From NCBI GenBank assembly GCA_021299185.1, contig JAJTHZ010000083.1, forward strand, positions 1 to 37,869: 37,869 bases of DNA. Direction: 5' to 3'. Made by a program: the position numbers and the translations under genes. Every line of letters starts with the position of its first letter. The stretch's first letter is position 1. This document shows positions 16,125 through 28,207 of the stretch, one piece after another. This DNA is from Lysobacteraceae bacterium (lineage in GTDB: Bacteria; Pseudomonadota; Gammaproteobacteria; Xanthomonadales; Ahniellaceae). The notes under the pieces were generated by a model that did not search any database, had not been told where the DNA came from, and was given only the letters and a program-made list of their open reading frames with translations.

Positions 16125-17192
16125 ATGGACCTGCTCGACGCCTCCGACGCCACGCTCTACGACGCGTTGATCGCCCGCGATCCCGGCTACGACGGGCGCG
16201 CTTTCGTCGGCGTCACCACCACCGGCGTGTTCTGCCGCCTGACCTGCCCCGCCCGCAAGCCGCTGCGCGAGAACTGTCGCTTCTTCCGCACCGTGGCCGA
16301 GTGCGTGGCGGCGGGGTTCCGGCCCTGCCTGCGCTGCCATCCGCTGGCCACCGCCACCGCCGCCGACCCGGTGGTGGCGGCGGTGATGGCGGCCTGGGGC
16401 GCGGACCGCGCACGGCGCTGGACCGAGGCCGACGTGACCACACTGGGCTTCGATGCGTCCACCGTGCGACGCGCCTTCCGCCGCCAGTTCGGCATGACCT
16501 TCCTCGAGTTCGCGCGCGCATCGCGCGTGCGCGACGGCTTCGAGACCCTCGCGCGCGGGGGCCGCGTGATCGATGCGCAGGTGGAAGCGGCGTTCGCGTC
16601 GCCGTCTGGCTTCCGCGACGCCTTCGCCCGGCTCCTCGGGGTGGCCCCCGGGCGCTTCACCGGCCGCGAGCTGCTCAAGGCCGACTGCATCGACACGCCA
16701 ATCGGGCCGATGATCGCGGTGGCCGATCCGCGCGCGCTGCACCTGCTGGAATTCGTCGGGCGCAAGGCGCTGCCGACGGAACTGCGGCGGCTCCAGCACG
16801 GCGTGCGCGGCGAACTGGGCATCGGGCGGTGCGCGCCGACCGAGCAGGTTGCGGACGAACTGCGACGCTACTTCGCCGGCGAAGGCGCGCGCTTCGAGGT
16901 GCCAGTCGCCTACCACGGAAGCGTGTTCGCGCGGCGGGTGTGGGACGCCCTGCGCGACATTCCGGTCGGCCGCACGCGCAGCTATGCCGAGGTCGCCGCA
17001 GCGATCGGCGCACCATCCGCGATGCGCGCGGTCGCGCGCGCGAACGGCGAGAATTCACTGGCCCTGGTCATCCCCTGCCACCGCGTGATCGGCGCCGACG
17101 GTGCGCTCACCGGCTACGGCGGTGGCCTGTGGCGCAAACGCTGGCTGATCGATCTGGAACGGCGGATTGCCGCCATGGAGAAGACAACATGA
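16125..17192 (+). CDS. ada: Ada: bifunctional DNA methyl-acceptor and transcription regulator
   Basis: 355 residues, full length. The N-terminal Ada domain has the four zinc cysteines (Cys37, Cys41, Cys68, Cys71); Cys37 corresponds to the methyl-phosphotriester acceptor. An AraC-type helix-turn-helix follows (about 90-182), then an O6-methylguanine transferase domain with the acceptor Cys318 in PCHRV. The protein repairs alkylated DNA by self-methylation, and in E. coli the methylated form activates ada and alkA. The next gene starts within its stop codon (ATGA). Confidence 0.95.
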   Translation: MDLLDASDATLYDALIARDPGYDGRAFVGVTTTGVFCRLTCPARKPLRENCRFFRTVAECVAAGFRPCLRCHPLATATAADPVVAAVMAAWGADRARRWTEADVTTLGFDASTVRRAFRRQFGMTFLEFARASRVRDGFETLARGGRVIDAQVEAAFASPSGFRDAFARLLGVAPGRFTGRELLKADCIDTPIGPMIAVADPRALHLLEFVGRKALPTELRRLQHGVRGELGIGRCAPTEQVADELRRYFAGEGARFEVPVAYHGSVFARRVWDALRDIPVGRTRSYAEVAAAIGAPSAMRAVARANGENSLALVIPCHRVIGADGALTGYGGGLWRKRWLIDLERRIAAMEKTT

Positions 17193-17983
17193 CCCCGTCC
17201 GAACGCGCACGCAGCCTGCACGCCCTCCACGTCCGGGGCGAACCGCTGGTGCTCTACAACATCTGGGACGCGGGATCGGCGCGCGCGGTCGCCGCCGCCG
17301 GCGCGCGCGCGGTGGCCACCGGAAGCTGGTCGGTGGCGGCTGCCCAGGGCTACGACGACGGCGAGGCGATCCCGCTCGACATGCTGGCCTTCATCGCCTC
17401 GCGCATCGCGGCGTCGGTGGACCTGCCACTGACGGTCGATTTCGAGGGCGGCTATGCGGCCGCGCCCGACGATCTGGTCGCGACGACCACGGCGATCCTT
17501 CGCACGGGTGCTGTCGGGGTGAACTTCGAGGACCGCATCGTTCAGGGCGAGGGCCTGTATCCGCCGCAGGAACAATCGCGCCGCATCGCGGCCCTGCGTG
17601 CCGCCGCCGACGCCTTCGGGGTGCCGTTGTTCATCAACGCGCGGACCGACGTGTTCCTGGCGAGCGAGCCTGCCACGCACGCCTCGCTCGTCGAGTCGGC
17701 GATCGCCCGCTGCGACGCCTATGCGCAGGCCGGCGCCGACGGGTTCTTCGTACCCGGCCTGGTCGCGCCGGACCTGATCGCACGGGTCTGCGCCGGCTGC
17801 GCGCTGCCGATCAACGTCATGGCCACCGGAAGCACGCCGCCGACCTCGGCGCTCGCGCGCATCGGCGTGGCCCGCATCAGCCACGGTCCGCGTCCGTTCC
17901 GGCAGGCGATGGCGGCCTTGACCGCACGGTGCCGTTCGGAGACCGGGGACCAGGAGCGAGAGCGCGCCAAAGTGCCCGGCTGA
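17189..17983 (+). CDS. Isocitrate lyase / PEP mutase family enzyme
   Basis: 264 residues, TIM-barrel enzyme of the PEP mutase/isocitrate lyase superfamily. Seen are LVLYNIWDAGSARAVAAAG, the metal-binding VDFEGGY, the VNFEDRI strand and FINARTDVF. The family includes oxaloacetate decarboxylase-like, phosphonopyruvate hydrolase-like and methylisocitrate lyase enzymes; this small group of about 260 residues is usually annotated only as a family member, and I cannot choose the substrate. The ATG overlaps the ada stop by four bases, so the two are co-translated, though a link to alkylation repair is not known. Confidence 0.85.
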   Translation: MTPSERARSLHALHVRGEPLVLYNIWDAGSARAVAAAGARAVATGSWSVAAAQGYDDGEAIPLDMLAFIASRIAASVDLPLTVDFEGGYAAAPDDLVATTTAILRTGAVGVNFEDRIVQGEGLYPPQEQSRRIAALRAAADAFGVPLFINARTDVFLASEPATHASLVESAIARCDAYAQAGADGFFVPGLVAPDLIARVCAGCALPINVMATGSTPPTSALARIGVARISHGPRPFRQAMAALTARCRSETGDQERERAKVPG

Positions 17984-17989
17984 GCCGCG

Positions 17990-18062
17990 CAGGGTGCAAC
18001 GCGCAGCGCGAATTGCGCCGCACCGATGGGCTCGGTGCAATTCGCGGACTCAGTGCACCCTA
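17990..18062. repeat. GCACCGATGGG palindromic element, copy 2
   Basis: The core GCACCGATGGGCTCGGTGC (18020-18038) forms a 7-bp stem with loop TGGGC, extended by GCGAATT and AATTCGC around a bulge (18009-18045). It lies between convergent genes and could end transcription from both sides. The opening AGCCGCGCAGGGTGC is also found alone at about 15114-15128. Confidence 0.75.
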
Positions 18063-18110
18063 GGTCGCGTGCTGCGCTCGCTTCGGCACCGTGTGCGGCA
18101 CACCCGAGCC

Positions 18111-21100
18111 TCAGCGGAACTCGGTGGGCGCCGGCGGCGCCACCACCGGCTGCGGCGGGTTGGCGCGCAGTTCCTCCAGCAGGACCTCGACCGCCTTCTC
18201 CAGCGACGGGTCGCGGCCGGCGGCGATCAGTTCGGGGCGGTCGACCACCTCGATGTCGGGCGCCACGCCTTCGTTCTCGACCGACCATGACCCGTCCGTG
18301 GACATGAAGCGGAAGGTCGCGGCGAGGATCGAGCCACCGTCGACCAGCGAGGGATTGCCGGAGATGCCGATCAGCCCGCCCCAGGTGCGGGTGCCGATCA
18401 GCTTGCCGAGGCCGAGTTTGCGGAAGTAGTACGGCAGGGCGTCGCCGCCGGAACTGGACAGGCCGTTGACCAGCATCGCCTTCCGGCCGCGATGGACGAT
18501 GTTGGGCGTGGGCTGCGGCTCCAGGCCGCGGCGCTTCCAGTAGTTGAGCGGGGTGCGCGCGAGCAGTTCGATCATGCGGTCGGGGATGAAGCCGCCGCCG
18601 TTGTAGCGATCGTCGATGATCAGCGCGTCCTTGTGCGCCAGCGGGGCCAGCCACTTGTTCAACTCGCGGTTGCCGTCCTGCGCGGTGTTGGGCAGGTGGA
18701 TGTAGCCGATGCGGCCACCGGACAGGCGGTCGACGATGGCGCGCCGCTCCGCCACCCAGGCGAGGTAGCGCAGGTTCTGCTCGTTGGCGATGGTCTTCAC
18801 GCGCACGGTGCGCGCGCCATCGGCCGACGGACGCGCGTTGACCGTGAGCTCGACCACCTGGTCGGCCTTGTTCTCCAGCAGCGCCCACGGATTGCGCACC
18901 GATCGCGCGTCGACGCCGTCGACGGCGATGAGGAACTCGCCCTCCTTCACGTCCACGCCGGGCTCGTCCAGCGGCGAGCGGTTGGCGGCATCCCAGTTCT
19001 CGCCACGGAAGATGCGCGCGATGCGGAAGTAGCCGGACGGATCGGCGGCGAACTCGGCGCCGAGCAGGCCGCCGGGCCTGCGCTGCACCTCGGCGCTGGC
19101 GGACGGGCCGCGCTCGACGTAGACGTGGCCGGCATTGGCCTCGCCGGCGATCTCGTGCAGCACGTAGTTGAAGTCCTCGCGCGTGGTGACCGCCGCGGCC
19201 AGCGGCGCGTAGCGGTCGCGGATCGCGTTCCAGCGTTCGATGCCGCCGTGCATGCCGGGGTCGTAGAACCAGTCGCGCAGGATGCGCCAGGCGTCGACGT
19301 ACATCTGCGACCACTCGGTGCGCGGGTCGATCTTCAGTTGCAGGCCCGACAGGTCCAGTTTCGATTTCGACACGTCCTGGCCGGGCTTGGCGTCGACGAT
19401 GGCCCAGTCGTTGCCGCTGCGCACGAGGATCTTGTTGCCATCGGCGGACAGCGTGTACGCGGTGATGCCGGCGGCCACGTCCTCGGGCTTGTCGCCGTCG
19501 ATCGCCAGCGTGCGCAGGACCAGCGGGCCGCCCTGCGGGTTGGTCGCCGCGCCGAAGAACACCGCATTGCCGTTGGCCGACAGGCCCTGGTAGTTGCCGG
19601 GCGGGACGTTGAGCGCGACCACGCGGTCGTTGAAGCCGGCGAGGTCGAACTTCATCGCGGGCTTGGCGTCGGCCTTGCCCTGGGTGTCCTTGGCGCCCTT
19701 CGCCGGCGCGCCGGCGGCGGCCGCGGTCTCGTCCGACTTCGGGCGGTTCAGCGCCGGGCCGTCGGCGGAGAGCGTGGCGGCGTAGATGCGGGTGGCGTTG
19801 GCGTAGAGGTAGTTGAACTCGTAGGCGCTGAAGGTCAGGCCCGAGTAGTCGCGGTTGGACAGGAAATACAGGTACCGGCCCTGCGGGTCGAAGGCCGGCG
19901 AGAACTCGTTGGCCTGGTCGGAGGTGAGCTGGGACGTCTTGCCGGAACCCATCGACCAGGCCCAGATCGACTGCATGCGGGTCGAATTGGTCTTGGCGTA
20001 GGCGAGCCAGCGCGAATCGGGCGACCAGGTGTATTCGGTGATGTCCTCCACCCCGCCGCGGTCGACGTCGGTGACTTTGCCGGAGGCGACGTCGACCACG
20101 CGCAGGCGCAGGTCCCTGTCGGCGTAGGCCAGGTGCTTCGAGTCCGGCGCCCAGACCGGCGGGAACTTCCACACCGTGCCGTCGGTGGTGATGCGCCGTG
20201 CGCTGCCGCGGCCGTCCTGCGGCCGGACCCAGATCTCGTACTCGCCGCTCTCGTCCGACAGGTAGGCGACGGTCCTGCCGTCCGGCGACCACGACACGCT
20301 GTGCTCGCGCGCACTGGGCGTGCGGCTGATGTTGCGCGCGATGCCGTCCTTGGCCGGCACGGTGAACACCTCGCCGCGCGCGCCGAACACCGCGCGCGCG
20401 CCGTCCGGCGACAGGCCGAAGGACTCGATGTTGGGCGCGACGTCGACGAAGCGCGGCAGCGCACCGGCCGCGTCGTCGCCGATGCGCACCGGCACCTTCA
20501 CCGCGCCGGTGGCGCCCGCGTCGTGGCGCCACAGGAACCCGCCCTGCTCGAACACGATCGCATCCGGGCCGCCCGAGGGCCAGAGCACGTCGAAGTCGGT
20601 GAAGGTGGTGAGCGCACGCGGCGCGCTGGCCTCGCGCTCGGCAGCGGCCGGCATCGCGTACAAGTTCAGCGTGCCGGTGCGATCGGAGGCGAAGTACACG
20701 CTGTCGCCGATCCACGCCGGGTTCTGGTCCATGCCGGCGAAGGTGGTCAACTGGCGCGAGGCGTTGCGCGCGAGGTCGTACACCCAGACATCCGGTGCGC
20801 GCCCGCCGCGATAGCGCTTCCAGCCGCGCCAGTCGGCGTCGATCGGCGTGTAGACGAACGAGCGCCCATCGGGCGACAGCGACCCGCCGCCGGATTCAGG
20901 CACCGCCAGCGGGGTCTCGATCCCGCCCTCGAAGGGCACGAGATAGGGCCGGCCGCCGCGCTCGTCGTAGGGCAGGCGGTTCATGCGCACCACGATGGAC
21001 TTGCCGTCCGGCGTCCAGTCGAGCACGCGGTAGTCGGTGCCGCCGCGGAACGGCATCGGGCCCGCGTCGTTGTGGAAGGTGAGCTGGCGCGGCGTGCCGC

Positions 21101-21398
21101 CGGACGCCGGGGTCACGAACACCTGGCGGGTGCCGGTGAACTCGGCCGAGTAGGCGATCCAGGCGCCGTCGGGCGAGAACTTCGGGTACAGCTCCTCGCC
21201 CGGTGCGCTGGTCAGGCGCGTGGCCTGCCCGCCCTCGCGGCCGACGATGAACAGATCCCCGCCGCGCACGAAGGCGATGTGGGTGCGCGAGACGTCGGGG
21301 TAGCGCAGCACGCGCGCTTCGGTGGCGGCTTCGGCGGCGACGGCGAGGCTGGGCGCGAGGGCCGCCGCAAGCGCGGCGACGGTCAGGATGCGGGACAT
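18111..21398 (-). CDS. Tricorn-like S41 family peptidase with beta-propeller and PDZ domains
   Basis: 1095 residues with a signal peptide (MSRILTVAALAAALAPSLAVAAEA), so periplasmic rather than cytosolic as in archaeal Tricorn. The N-terminal 600 residues hold many TolB/WD-like propeller repeats (SPDGAWIAYSAEF, SPDGRTVAYLSDE, SPDSRWLAYAK). Then come a Lys/Ala-rich linker, the S41 helical core (EWSQMYVDAWRILRDWFYDP), a PDZ domain and the C-terminal protease fold. AGHVYVE (catalytic His region), SSSGGDALPYYF (nucleophile probably Ser983) and ENEGVAPDIEV (Glu) correspond to the Tricorn active site. It likely degrades oligopeptides. The ATG has GGGGGAG upstream. A decayed paralogue lies at 15824-16008. 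Confidence 0.92.
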   Translation of the reverse strand: MSRILTVAALAAALAPSLAVAAEAATEARVLRYPDVSRTHIAFVRGGDLFIVGREGGQATRLTSAPGEELYPKFSPDGAWIAYSAEFTGTRQVFVTPASGGTPRQLTFHNDAGPMPFRGGTDYRVLDWTPDGKSIVVRMNRLPYDERGGRPYLVPFEGGIETPLAVPESGGGSLSPDGRSFVYTPIDADWRGWKRYRGGRAPDVWVYDLARNASRQLTTFAGMDQNPAWIGDSVYFASDRTGTLNLYAMPAAAEREASAPRALTTFTDFDVLWPSGGPDAIVFEQGGFLWRHDAGATGAVKVPVRIGDDAAGALPRFVDVAPNIESFGLSPDGARAVFGARGEVFTVPAKDGIARNISRTPSAREHSVSWSPDGRTVAYLSDESGEYEIWVRPQDGRGSARRITTDGTVWKFPPVWAPDSKHLAYADRDLRLRVVDVASGKVTDVDRGGVEDITEYTWSPDSRWLAYAKTNSTRMQSIWAWSMGSGKTSQLTSDQANEFSPAFDPQGRYLYFLSNRDYSGLTFSAYEFNYLYANATRIYAATLSADGPALNRPKSDETAAAAGAPAKGAKDTQGKADAKPAMKFDLAGFNDRVVALNVPPGNYQGLSANGNAVFFGAATNPQGGPLVLRTLAIDGDKPEDVAAGITAYTLSADGNKILVRSGNDWAIVDAKPGQDVSKSKLDLSGLQLKIDPRTEWSQMYVDAWRILRDWFYDPGMHGGIERWNAIRDRYAPLAAAVTTREDFNYVLHEIAGEANAGHVYVERGPSASAEVQRRPGGLLGAEFAADPSGYFRIARIFRGENWDAANRSPLDEPGVDVKEGEFLIAVDGVDARSVRNPWALLENKADQVVELTVNARPSADGARTVRVKTIANEQNLRYLAWVAERRAIVDRLSGGRIGYIHLPNTAQDGNRELNKWLAPLAHKDALIIDDRYNGGGFIPDRMIELLARTPLNYWKRRGLEPQPTPNIVHRGRKAMLVNGLSSSGGDALPYYFRKLGLGKLIGTRTWGGLIGISGNPSLVDGGSILAATFRFMSTDGSWSVENEGVAPDIEVVDRPELIAAGRDPSLEKAVEVLLEELRANPPQPVVAPPAPTEFR

Positions 21399-21665
21399 GC
21401 GGGACTCCCCGGCGGGCGGAATCCCCGATTGTAGGGCCGCGTCGCGGCCCGGCCCCTGCCGGAAGTCCCGTCGCCACGCATCCGGCGTGCCAAGCGGGGC
21501 AGCGGCGCGCGTGCCGGGATTGATCCTGCGCAAGCCGGCGCGCGATGCGCCGCCGATACTGGGTGCAGACGGGGGGCGAAGGGCGAACGCCACGGTCCCC
21601 ACGCAGGCGCGAACCCGCCGCCGCCCCGCCGGATCCCGAACCTGAATCCGAACCTGGAGGACGCC

Positions 21666-22094
21666 ATGAACACGATGATCCGCTTCGATCCGTTCGAGGC
21701 CAGCCTGATCCCCGAGCTGTTCAAGGGCATGGGCTTCAACCGGGGGCTGCCGTTCCCGAACGAACTCAGCGTCGACTTCAAGGTCGACGTGTTCGAGAGC
21801 GACAAGGAGTACCGCGTGCTGGCCGAGCTGCCGGGCGTGGCGAAGGACGACATCCACATCGCGGTCGACCGTGACCTGCTCACGATCAGCGCCGAGATCC
21901 GCAGCGAGGTGGTGTCGAAGGCGGCCGAGCGGCTGATCCGCTCCGAACGCTTCGTCGGCAACCTGCGCCGCAGCTTCTCGCTCGGTGCCGATGTCGACCC
22001 GGAAGGCGTGGTCGCGCACTACGAGAACGGCGTGCTCGCGCTCACCCTGCCGAAGAAGGTCCCCGGCAGCGTGAAGCGGATCGTGGTCTCCTGA
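21666..22094 (+). CDS. Hsp20/alpha-crystallin small heat-shock protein
   Basis: 142 residues. The alpha-crystallin domain spans about 37-128 (VDFKVDVFESDKEYRVLAEL, LPGVAKDDIHIAVDRDLLTI, ENGVLALTLPKK), and the C-terminal IVV near residue 140 is the IxI-type anchor for oligomer formation. It holds unfolded proteins during stress. A strong GGAGG lies 9 bases before the ATG. I could not find a convincing sigma-32 promoter in the 267 bp upstream by eye. It is convergent with the diguanylate cyclase gene. Confidence 0.95.
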   Translation: MNTMIRFDPFEASLIPELFKGMGFNRGLPFPNELSVDFKVDVFESDKEYRVLAELPGVAKDDIHIAVDRDLLTISAEIRSEVVSKAAERLIRSERFVGNLRRSFSLGADVDPEGVVAHYENGVLALTLPKKVPGSVKRIVVS

Positions 22095-22148
22095 GCAGCG
22101 CCGATCCGGGGTCCGGCGGCCCGCCCGCCGGACGACCGGGGGGAACGA

Positions 22149-22172
22149 CGGGCCCCGCGCGAGCGGGGCCCG
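22149..22172. terminator. Convergent hairpin terminator
   Basis: CGGGCCCCGC (22149-22158) and GCGGGGCCCG (22163-22172) form a perfect 10-bp stem around GCGA, between the convergent hsp20 and diguanylate cyclase genes. T runs on either side are weak (TTT at 22177-22179), so it may stop transcription in both directions only partly. Confidence 0.7.
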
Positions 22173-22178
22173 GCGGTT

Positions 22179-23090
22179 TCAGGGGCGCGCGAACACGGTG
22201 CGGTCGCGGCCGCCGCGCTTGGCCTCGTACAGCGCCTGGTCGGCGCGCTGCAGCAGGCCGAGCCGGTCGTCGCGCGCGGCGTCGAACGCGGCGAGCCCGA
22301 TGCTCACCGTCACCGCCTCGTCGCTGTGCGGCGCGGCGCGCATCAGGTCGCGCACCGCGACGCGCAGCGCCTCGCAGCGCGCGTGCGCGGTGTCGGGATC
22401 GGTCTCGGGCAGCAGCCAGGCGAACTCCTCGCCGCCGAGGCGCGCCGCGACCGAGGTGTCACCGGCGGCGGCCTTGAGCAGCACCGCGAAGTGGCGCAGC
22501 ACGTCGTCGCCGCGCGCGTGCCCGTGGCGGTCGTTGATCGCCTTGAAGCGGTCGAGGTCGAGGATCGCCACCGCCAGCGGACGACCGGCCTGGCGCGCGC
22601 GCGCCGGTTCGGCGTCGGTGCGCTCGAGGAAGTGGCGGCGGTTCGGCAGGCCGGTCAGCGGGTCGTGGGTGGCGAGTTCGTACAGCGCGTCCTGGAAGCG
22701 CGCCTCGACCGAGGCGCGGCTGATGAACTTGAGCATGCTCTTGCCGACCACGATCAGGTCGCCGTCGGTCAGGCGCATCTCCTCGATCGGCCGCTCGTTG
22801 ACCAGGGTGCGGTTGGTCGACCCGAGGTCGCGGATGCGGTAGACGTCGCCGTCGCGCCACAACTCGCAGTGGCGGCGCGAGACGCTGCCGTGGTCGATCC
22901 GCAGGTGCGCCTCCGGCCCGCGCCCGACCACCATCGGCCGCGCCTCGATCGGGGCCCGCGTGCCGAGCCCCTCGCCGTGCACCACCACCACGTAGGCCGC
23001 GCGCAGTTCACCGTCACCGGCGCGCGTGAGCGAGGTCGGCTGGGTGGTGGACGCGGTGTCGTCGGGTCCTGGGGGATCGCCTGCGGCCAT
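22179..23090 (-). CDS. FHA domain diguanylate cyclase (GGDEF)
   Basis: 303 residues, soluble. An FHA domain (about 32-122) has the phosphothreonine-reading residues: VVGRGPEAHLRI, SVSRRHCEL and DLGSTNRTLVNE. A GGDEF domain follows (about 135-300) with DPLTGLPNRR, DLDRFKAINDRHGH and GGEEF at 219-223, so it should make c-di-GMP from two GTP. The allosteric RxxD inhibitory site normally nine residues before the motif is absent (GDTS there), so product inhibition is probably missing. The gene is divergent from a Ser/Thr kinase gene 196 bp away, a natural source of the phosphothreonine ligand. There is no membrane segment. Confidence 0.93.
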   Translation of the reverse strand: MAAGDPPGPDDTASTTQPTSLTRAGDGELRAAYVVVVHGEGLGTRAPIEARPMVVGRGPEAHLRIDHGSVSRRHCELWRDGDVYRIRDLGSTNRTLVNERPIEEMRLTDGDLIVVGKSMLKFISRASVEARFQDALYELATHDPLTGLPNRRHFLERTDAEPARARQAGRPLAVAILDLDRFKAINDRHGHARGDDVLRHFAVLLKAAAGDTSVAARLGGEEFAWLLPETDPDTAHARCEALRVAVRDLMRAAPHSDEAVTVSIGLAAFDAARDDRLGLLQRADQALYEAKRGGRDRTVFARP

Positions 23091-23286
23091 GCGTGGAGTC
23101 TAGTGGGGTGTTCCTTGAGTACGCATGCCTTGCGCGCCCCACGGCGCGACCGGAACAGGGCGCGCCAGGGAAGGCGTAGCTGGGCTGCGTCGAAGGGGCG
23201 CGACGCAGGGCCGGGCACGGTGCCCCCGGCCGCTGTTCCCCGCCGGCCGCGCACGCCCCACACTATGCCGACCACCGGACCGTGCC

Positions 23287-26043
<2,757 letters not shown>

Positions 26044-26063
26044 GCGGCGCGCAGCCGGCGGGA

Positions 26064-28115
26064 TCAGCGCTTCGGCACGAACCGCACCGCCTGCCCGCCG
26101 CCCGGCGCGAGCACCACGCGCAGGGTGTCGGTGGACGCCACCTCGCGGGTCTCGGTGGCGAAGGCGAAGCGGTTGGATTCGAAGTGCGCCCCGTCGCCGT
26201 CGCGATAGATCTCCGCCACGTAGCGCCGACCGGGCTCGAGGAACGACAGCGGCACGTCCAGCGCGCGGCCGTTCTCGTCGGTCACGCTGCCGAGGAACCA
26301 GGCATCGCCGCCGCGCTCGCGGCGCGCGATGGTGACGAAGTCGCCGACCTCGCCGTTGAGCACGCGGGTCTGCTCCCAGTCCACCGCGACGTCCTTGATG
26401 AAGCGCAGCGCGTCGGGCCGCGCCTCGTAGTGCTCCGGCAGGTCGGCCGCCATCTGGATCGGGCTGTAGATGACCACGTACAACGCGAGCTGGCGCGCGA
26501 GCGTGCTGGGGATCGGGTTCTTCTCGCCCATCAGGCTCACGAGGCCAGGCGTGAAGTCCATCGGCCCCGACAGCATGCGGGTGAACACCAGGGTCGGCTC
26601 GTGCTCCGGCGGGTTCTGCGGGCGGCCCCAGGCCATGTATTCCTGGCCGCGCGCGCCCTCGCGCGCCACCCAGTTCGGCCAGGTGCGGCGCAGGCCGGTG
26701 TCCTTGATCGGCTCGTGCGGGTTGACCGCGATGCGGCGTTTCGCCGCCTCGCGCACCACCCGCAGGTGGTGGTTCACCATCCACTGCCCGTCGTGCCACT
26801 CGCGGCGCACCACGCCGTCGCCGTCGTTGCGCTCGGCCTGGCCGGCATCGGCGACGTAGCCGGTCTTGATCTGGTCGATGCCGAGCCGCGCATAGAGGTC
26901 CAGTGCGGCCTCGAGTTGGCTTTCGTAGTGGCTGACCGCGCCGCCGGTCTCGTGGTGGCCGACCAGCCGCACGCCGCGCTCGCGTGCGTAGGCCACCACG
27001 GCCTCGAGATCAAGGCCGGGGGCGGCGCGGGTGAAGTCGAAATCGTTGCCGTCGCCGAACCACTGCCCGTCCCAGCCGGTGTTCCAGCCCTCGACCAGCA
27101 CGCCGCGGAAGCCGTGCTTGGCCGCGAAGTCGATGTGGCGTTTGGCGTTGGCGGTGGTCGCGCCGTGCTTGCGGCCGGTGGACCAGGTCTTGGTGCCGAG
27201 GTGCATCTCCCACCACACGCCGACGTACTTCGACGGCACGACCCACGAGACGTCGCCGAGCGCGTTCGGTTCGTTGAGGTTGAGTTCGAGGTCGGACTCG
27301 TACAGCGCGGCGGCGCTGTCGGCGATGCGGATCGTACGCCACGGGGTGTGGAACGGCGCGGTGCGACGGACCTTCCAGCCCTCGGACGCGGGCGCGAGCT
27401 GGGCGCGGAAGCGCTGGCCCTCGACGCGGCGCAGCCACATCGACGAATAGTCGACCAGCGCGGCCTCGTGGAAGGCGAGATGCAGGCCGCCGTCGAGGCG
27501 CATCGTCACCGGCGTGTGCACCTGGCCGACCTCGGTGATTGCGGTGCGGTTGTACAGGTATTCGTAGCGGTTCCATTCGCCGGCCGGGATCCACCACGCG
27601 GTGCCGGGCGTGGCGACGTCGAACTCGGTGAGCTCGTCGTCGATGATGACGTCCTTCAGGTTCGCCTGGTCGGGGAACTCGTAGCGGAAGCCGATGCCGT
27701 CGTCGAAGGCGCGGAACACGACGTCGAACGAGCGCTTCAGGCGCTGCGTCTCGGTGAAGGTCACGCGCAGTTCGCGGTGGCGGTCGCGCACCGTCCGGCG
27801 CTCGCCCCAGGGCAGTTCCCAGGTGCTGTCGGCCTCGCGGGTGGCGGTCGCCGTCAGTTCGAGGTTGCGGTCGAGCTTCTCGGTATTGCGCAGCAGGAAA
27901 CCCAGGCGCGAGGGCTTGATCACCGGCACCCCGAGCCGGCTGACCGCGTACGAGGCGCGGTTCTCGTCCAGCCCGACATCGATGCGCAGGATGCCGGAGG
28001 GCGAGGTGATGCTGGCGACGACCTCGACCCGCTTGGGCGGTTCGGCGGCGAACGAGCCGAATGGCGCGGACGCGGCGCACAGCGCGCCCGCGGCGAGCAG
28101 GATGCGGACGATCAT
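26064..28115 (-). CDS. Glycoside hydrolase family 97 (alpha-glucosidase type)
   Basis: 683 residues with a signal peptide (ending near SFAAE), so periplasmic or secreted. The N-terminal beta-sandwich (about 30-280) leads to a catalytic TIM barrel (VGVWWEMHLGTKTWSTG, KHGFRGVLVEGWNTGWDG). Glu residues corresponding to the inverting SusB-type site are present: HHETG (about 387-391), NPHEPIKDTGLRRTWPN (about 464-480) and REGARGQEY (about 482-491). Family members of this type hydrolyse alpha-glucosidic bonds of oligosaccharides with inversion. GGGAGGGG precedes the ATG at 28115. No starch-use genes flank it. Confidence 0.93.
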   Translation of the reverse strand: MIVRILLAAGALCAASAPFGSFAAEPPKRVEVVASITSPSGILRIDVGLDENRASYAVSRLGVPVIKPSRLGFLLRNTEKLDRNLELTATATREADSTWELPWGERRTVRDRHRELRVTFTETQRLKRSFDVVFRAFDDGIGFRYEFPDQANLKDVIIDDELTEFDVATPGTAWWIPAGEWNRYEYLYNRTAITEVGQVHTPVTMRLDGGLHLAFHEAALVDYSSMWLRRVEGQRFRAQLAPASEGWKVRRTAPFHTPWRTIRIADSAAALYESDLELNLNEPNALGDVSWVVPSKYVGVWWEMHLGTKTWSTGRKHGATTANAKRHIDFAAKHGFRGVLVEGWNTGWDGQWFGDGNDFDFTRAAPGLDLEAVVAYARERGVRLVGHHETGGAVSHYESQLEAALDLYARLGIDQIKTGYVADAGQAERNDGDGVVRREWHDGQWMVNHHLRVVREAAKRRIAVNPHEPIKDTGLRRTWPNWVAREGARGQEYMAWGRPQNPPEHEPTLVFTRMLSGPMDFTPGLVSLMGEKNPIPSTLARQLALYVVIYSPIQMAADLPEHYEARPDALRFIKDVAVDWEQTRVLNGEVGDFVTIARRERGGDAWFLGSVTDENGRALDVPLSFLEPGRRYVAEIYRDGDGAHFESNRFAFATETREVASTDTLRVVLAPGGGQAVRFVPKR

Positions 28116-28207
28116 GGGGCCCCTCCCGGCCACCGGGCCGACGTCCGGCCCGGGCCGATCCTAGCCAGCGGCGGCATCCGCCGCCCATGCATACGATTGC
28201 GCCGACT

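Noticed and set aside
18492-21434. Very long open frame antisense to the S41 peptidase gene
   Set aside because: High-GC genes leave the opposite strand open; the translation is low-complexity (Val/Arg/Gly/His-rich) and matches no family. The same applies to long antisense frames over the kinase, GH97 and ADOP genes.
21500-21665. Heat-shock (sigma-32) promoter for hsp20
   Set aside because: Candidate TTGATC and GATACT boxes are 29 bp apart, too far for a promoter.
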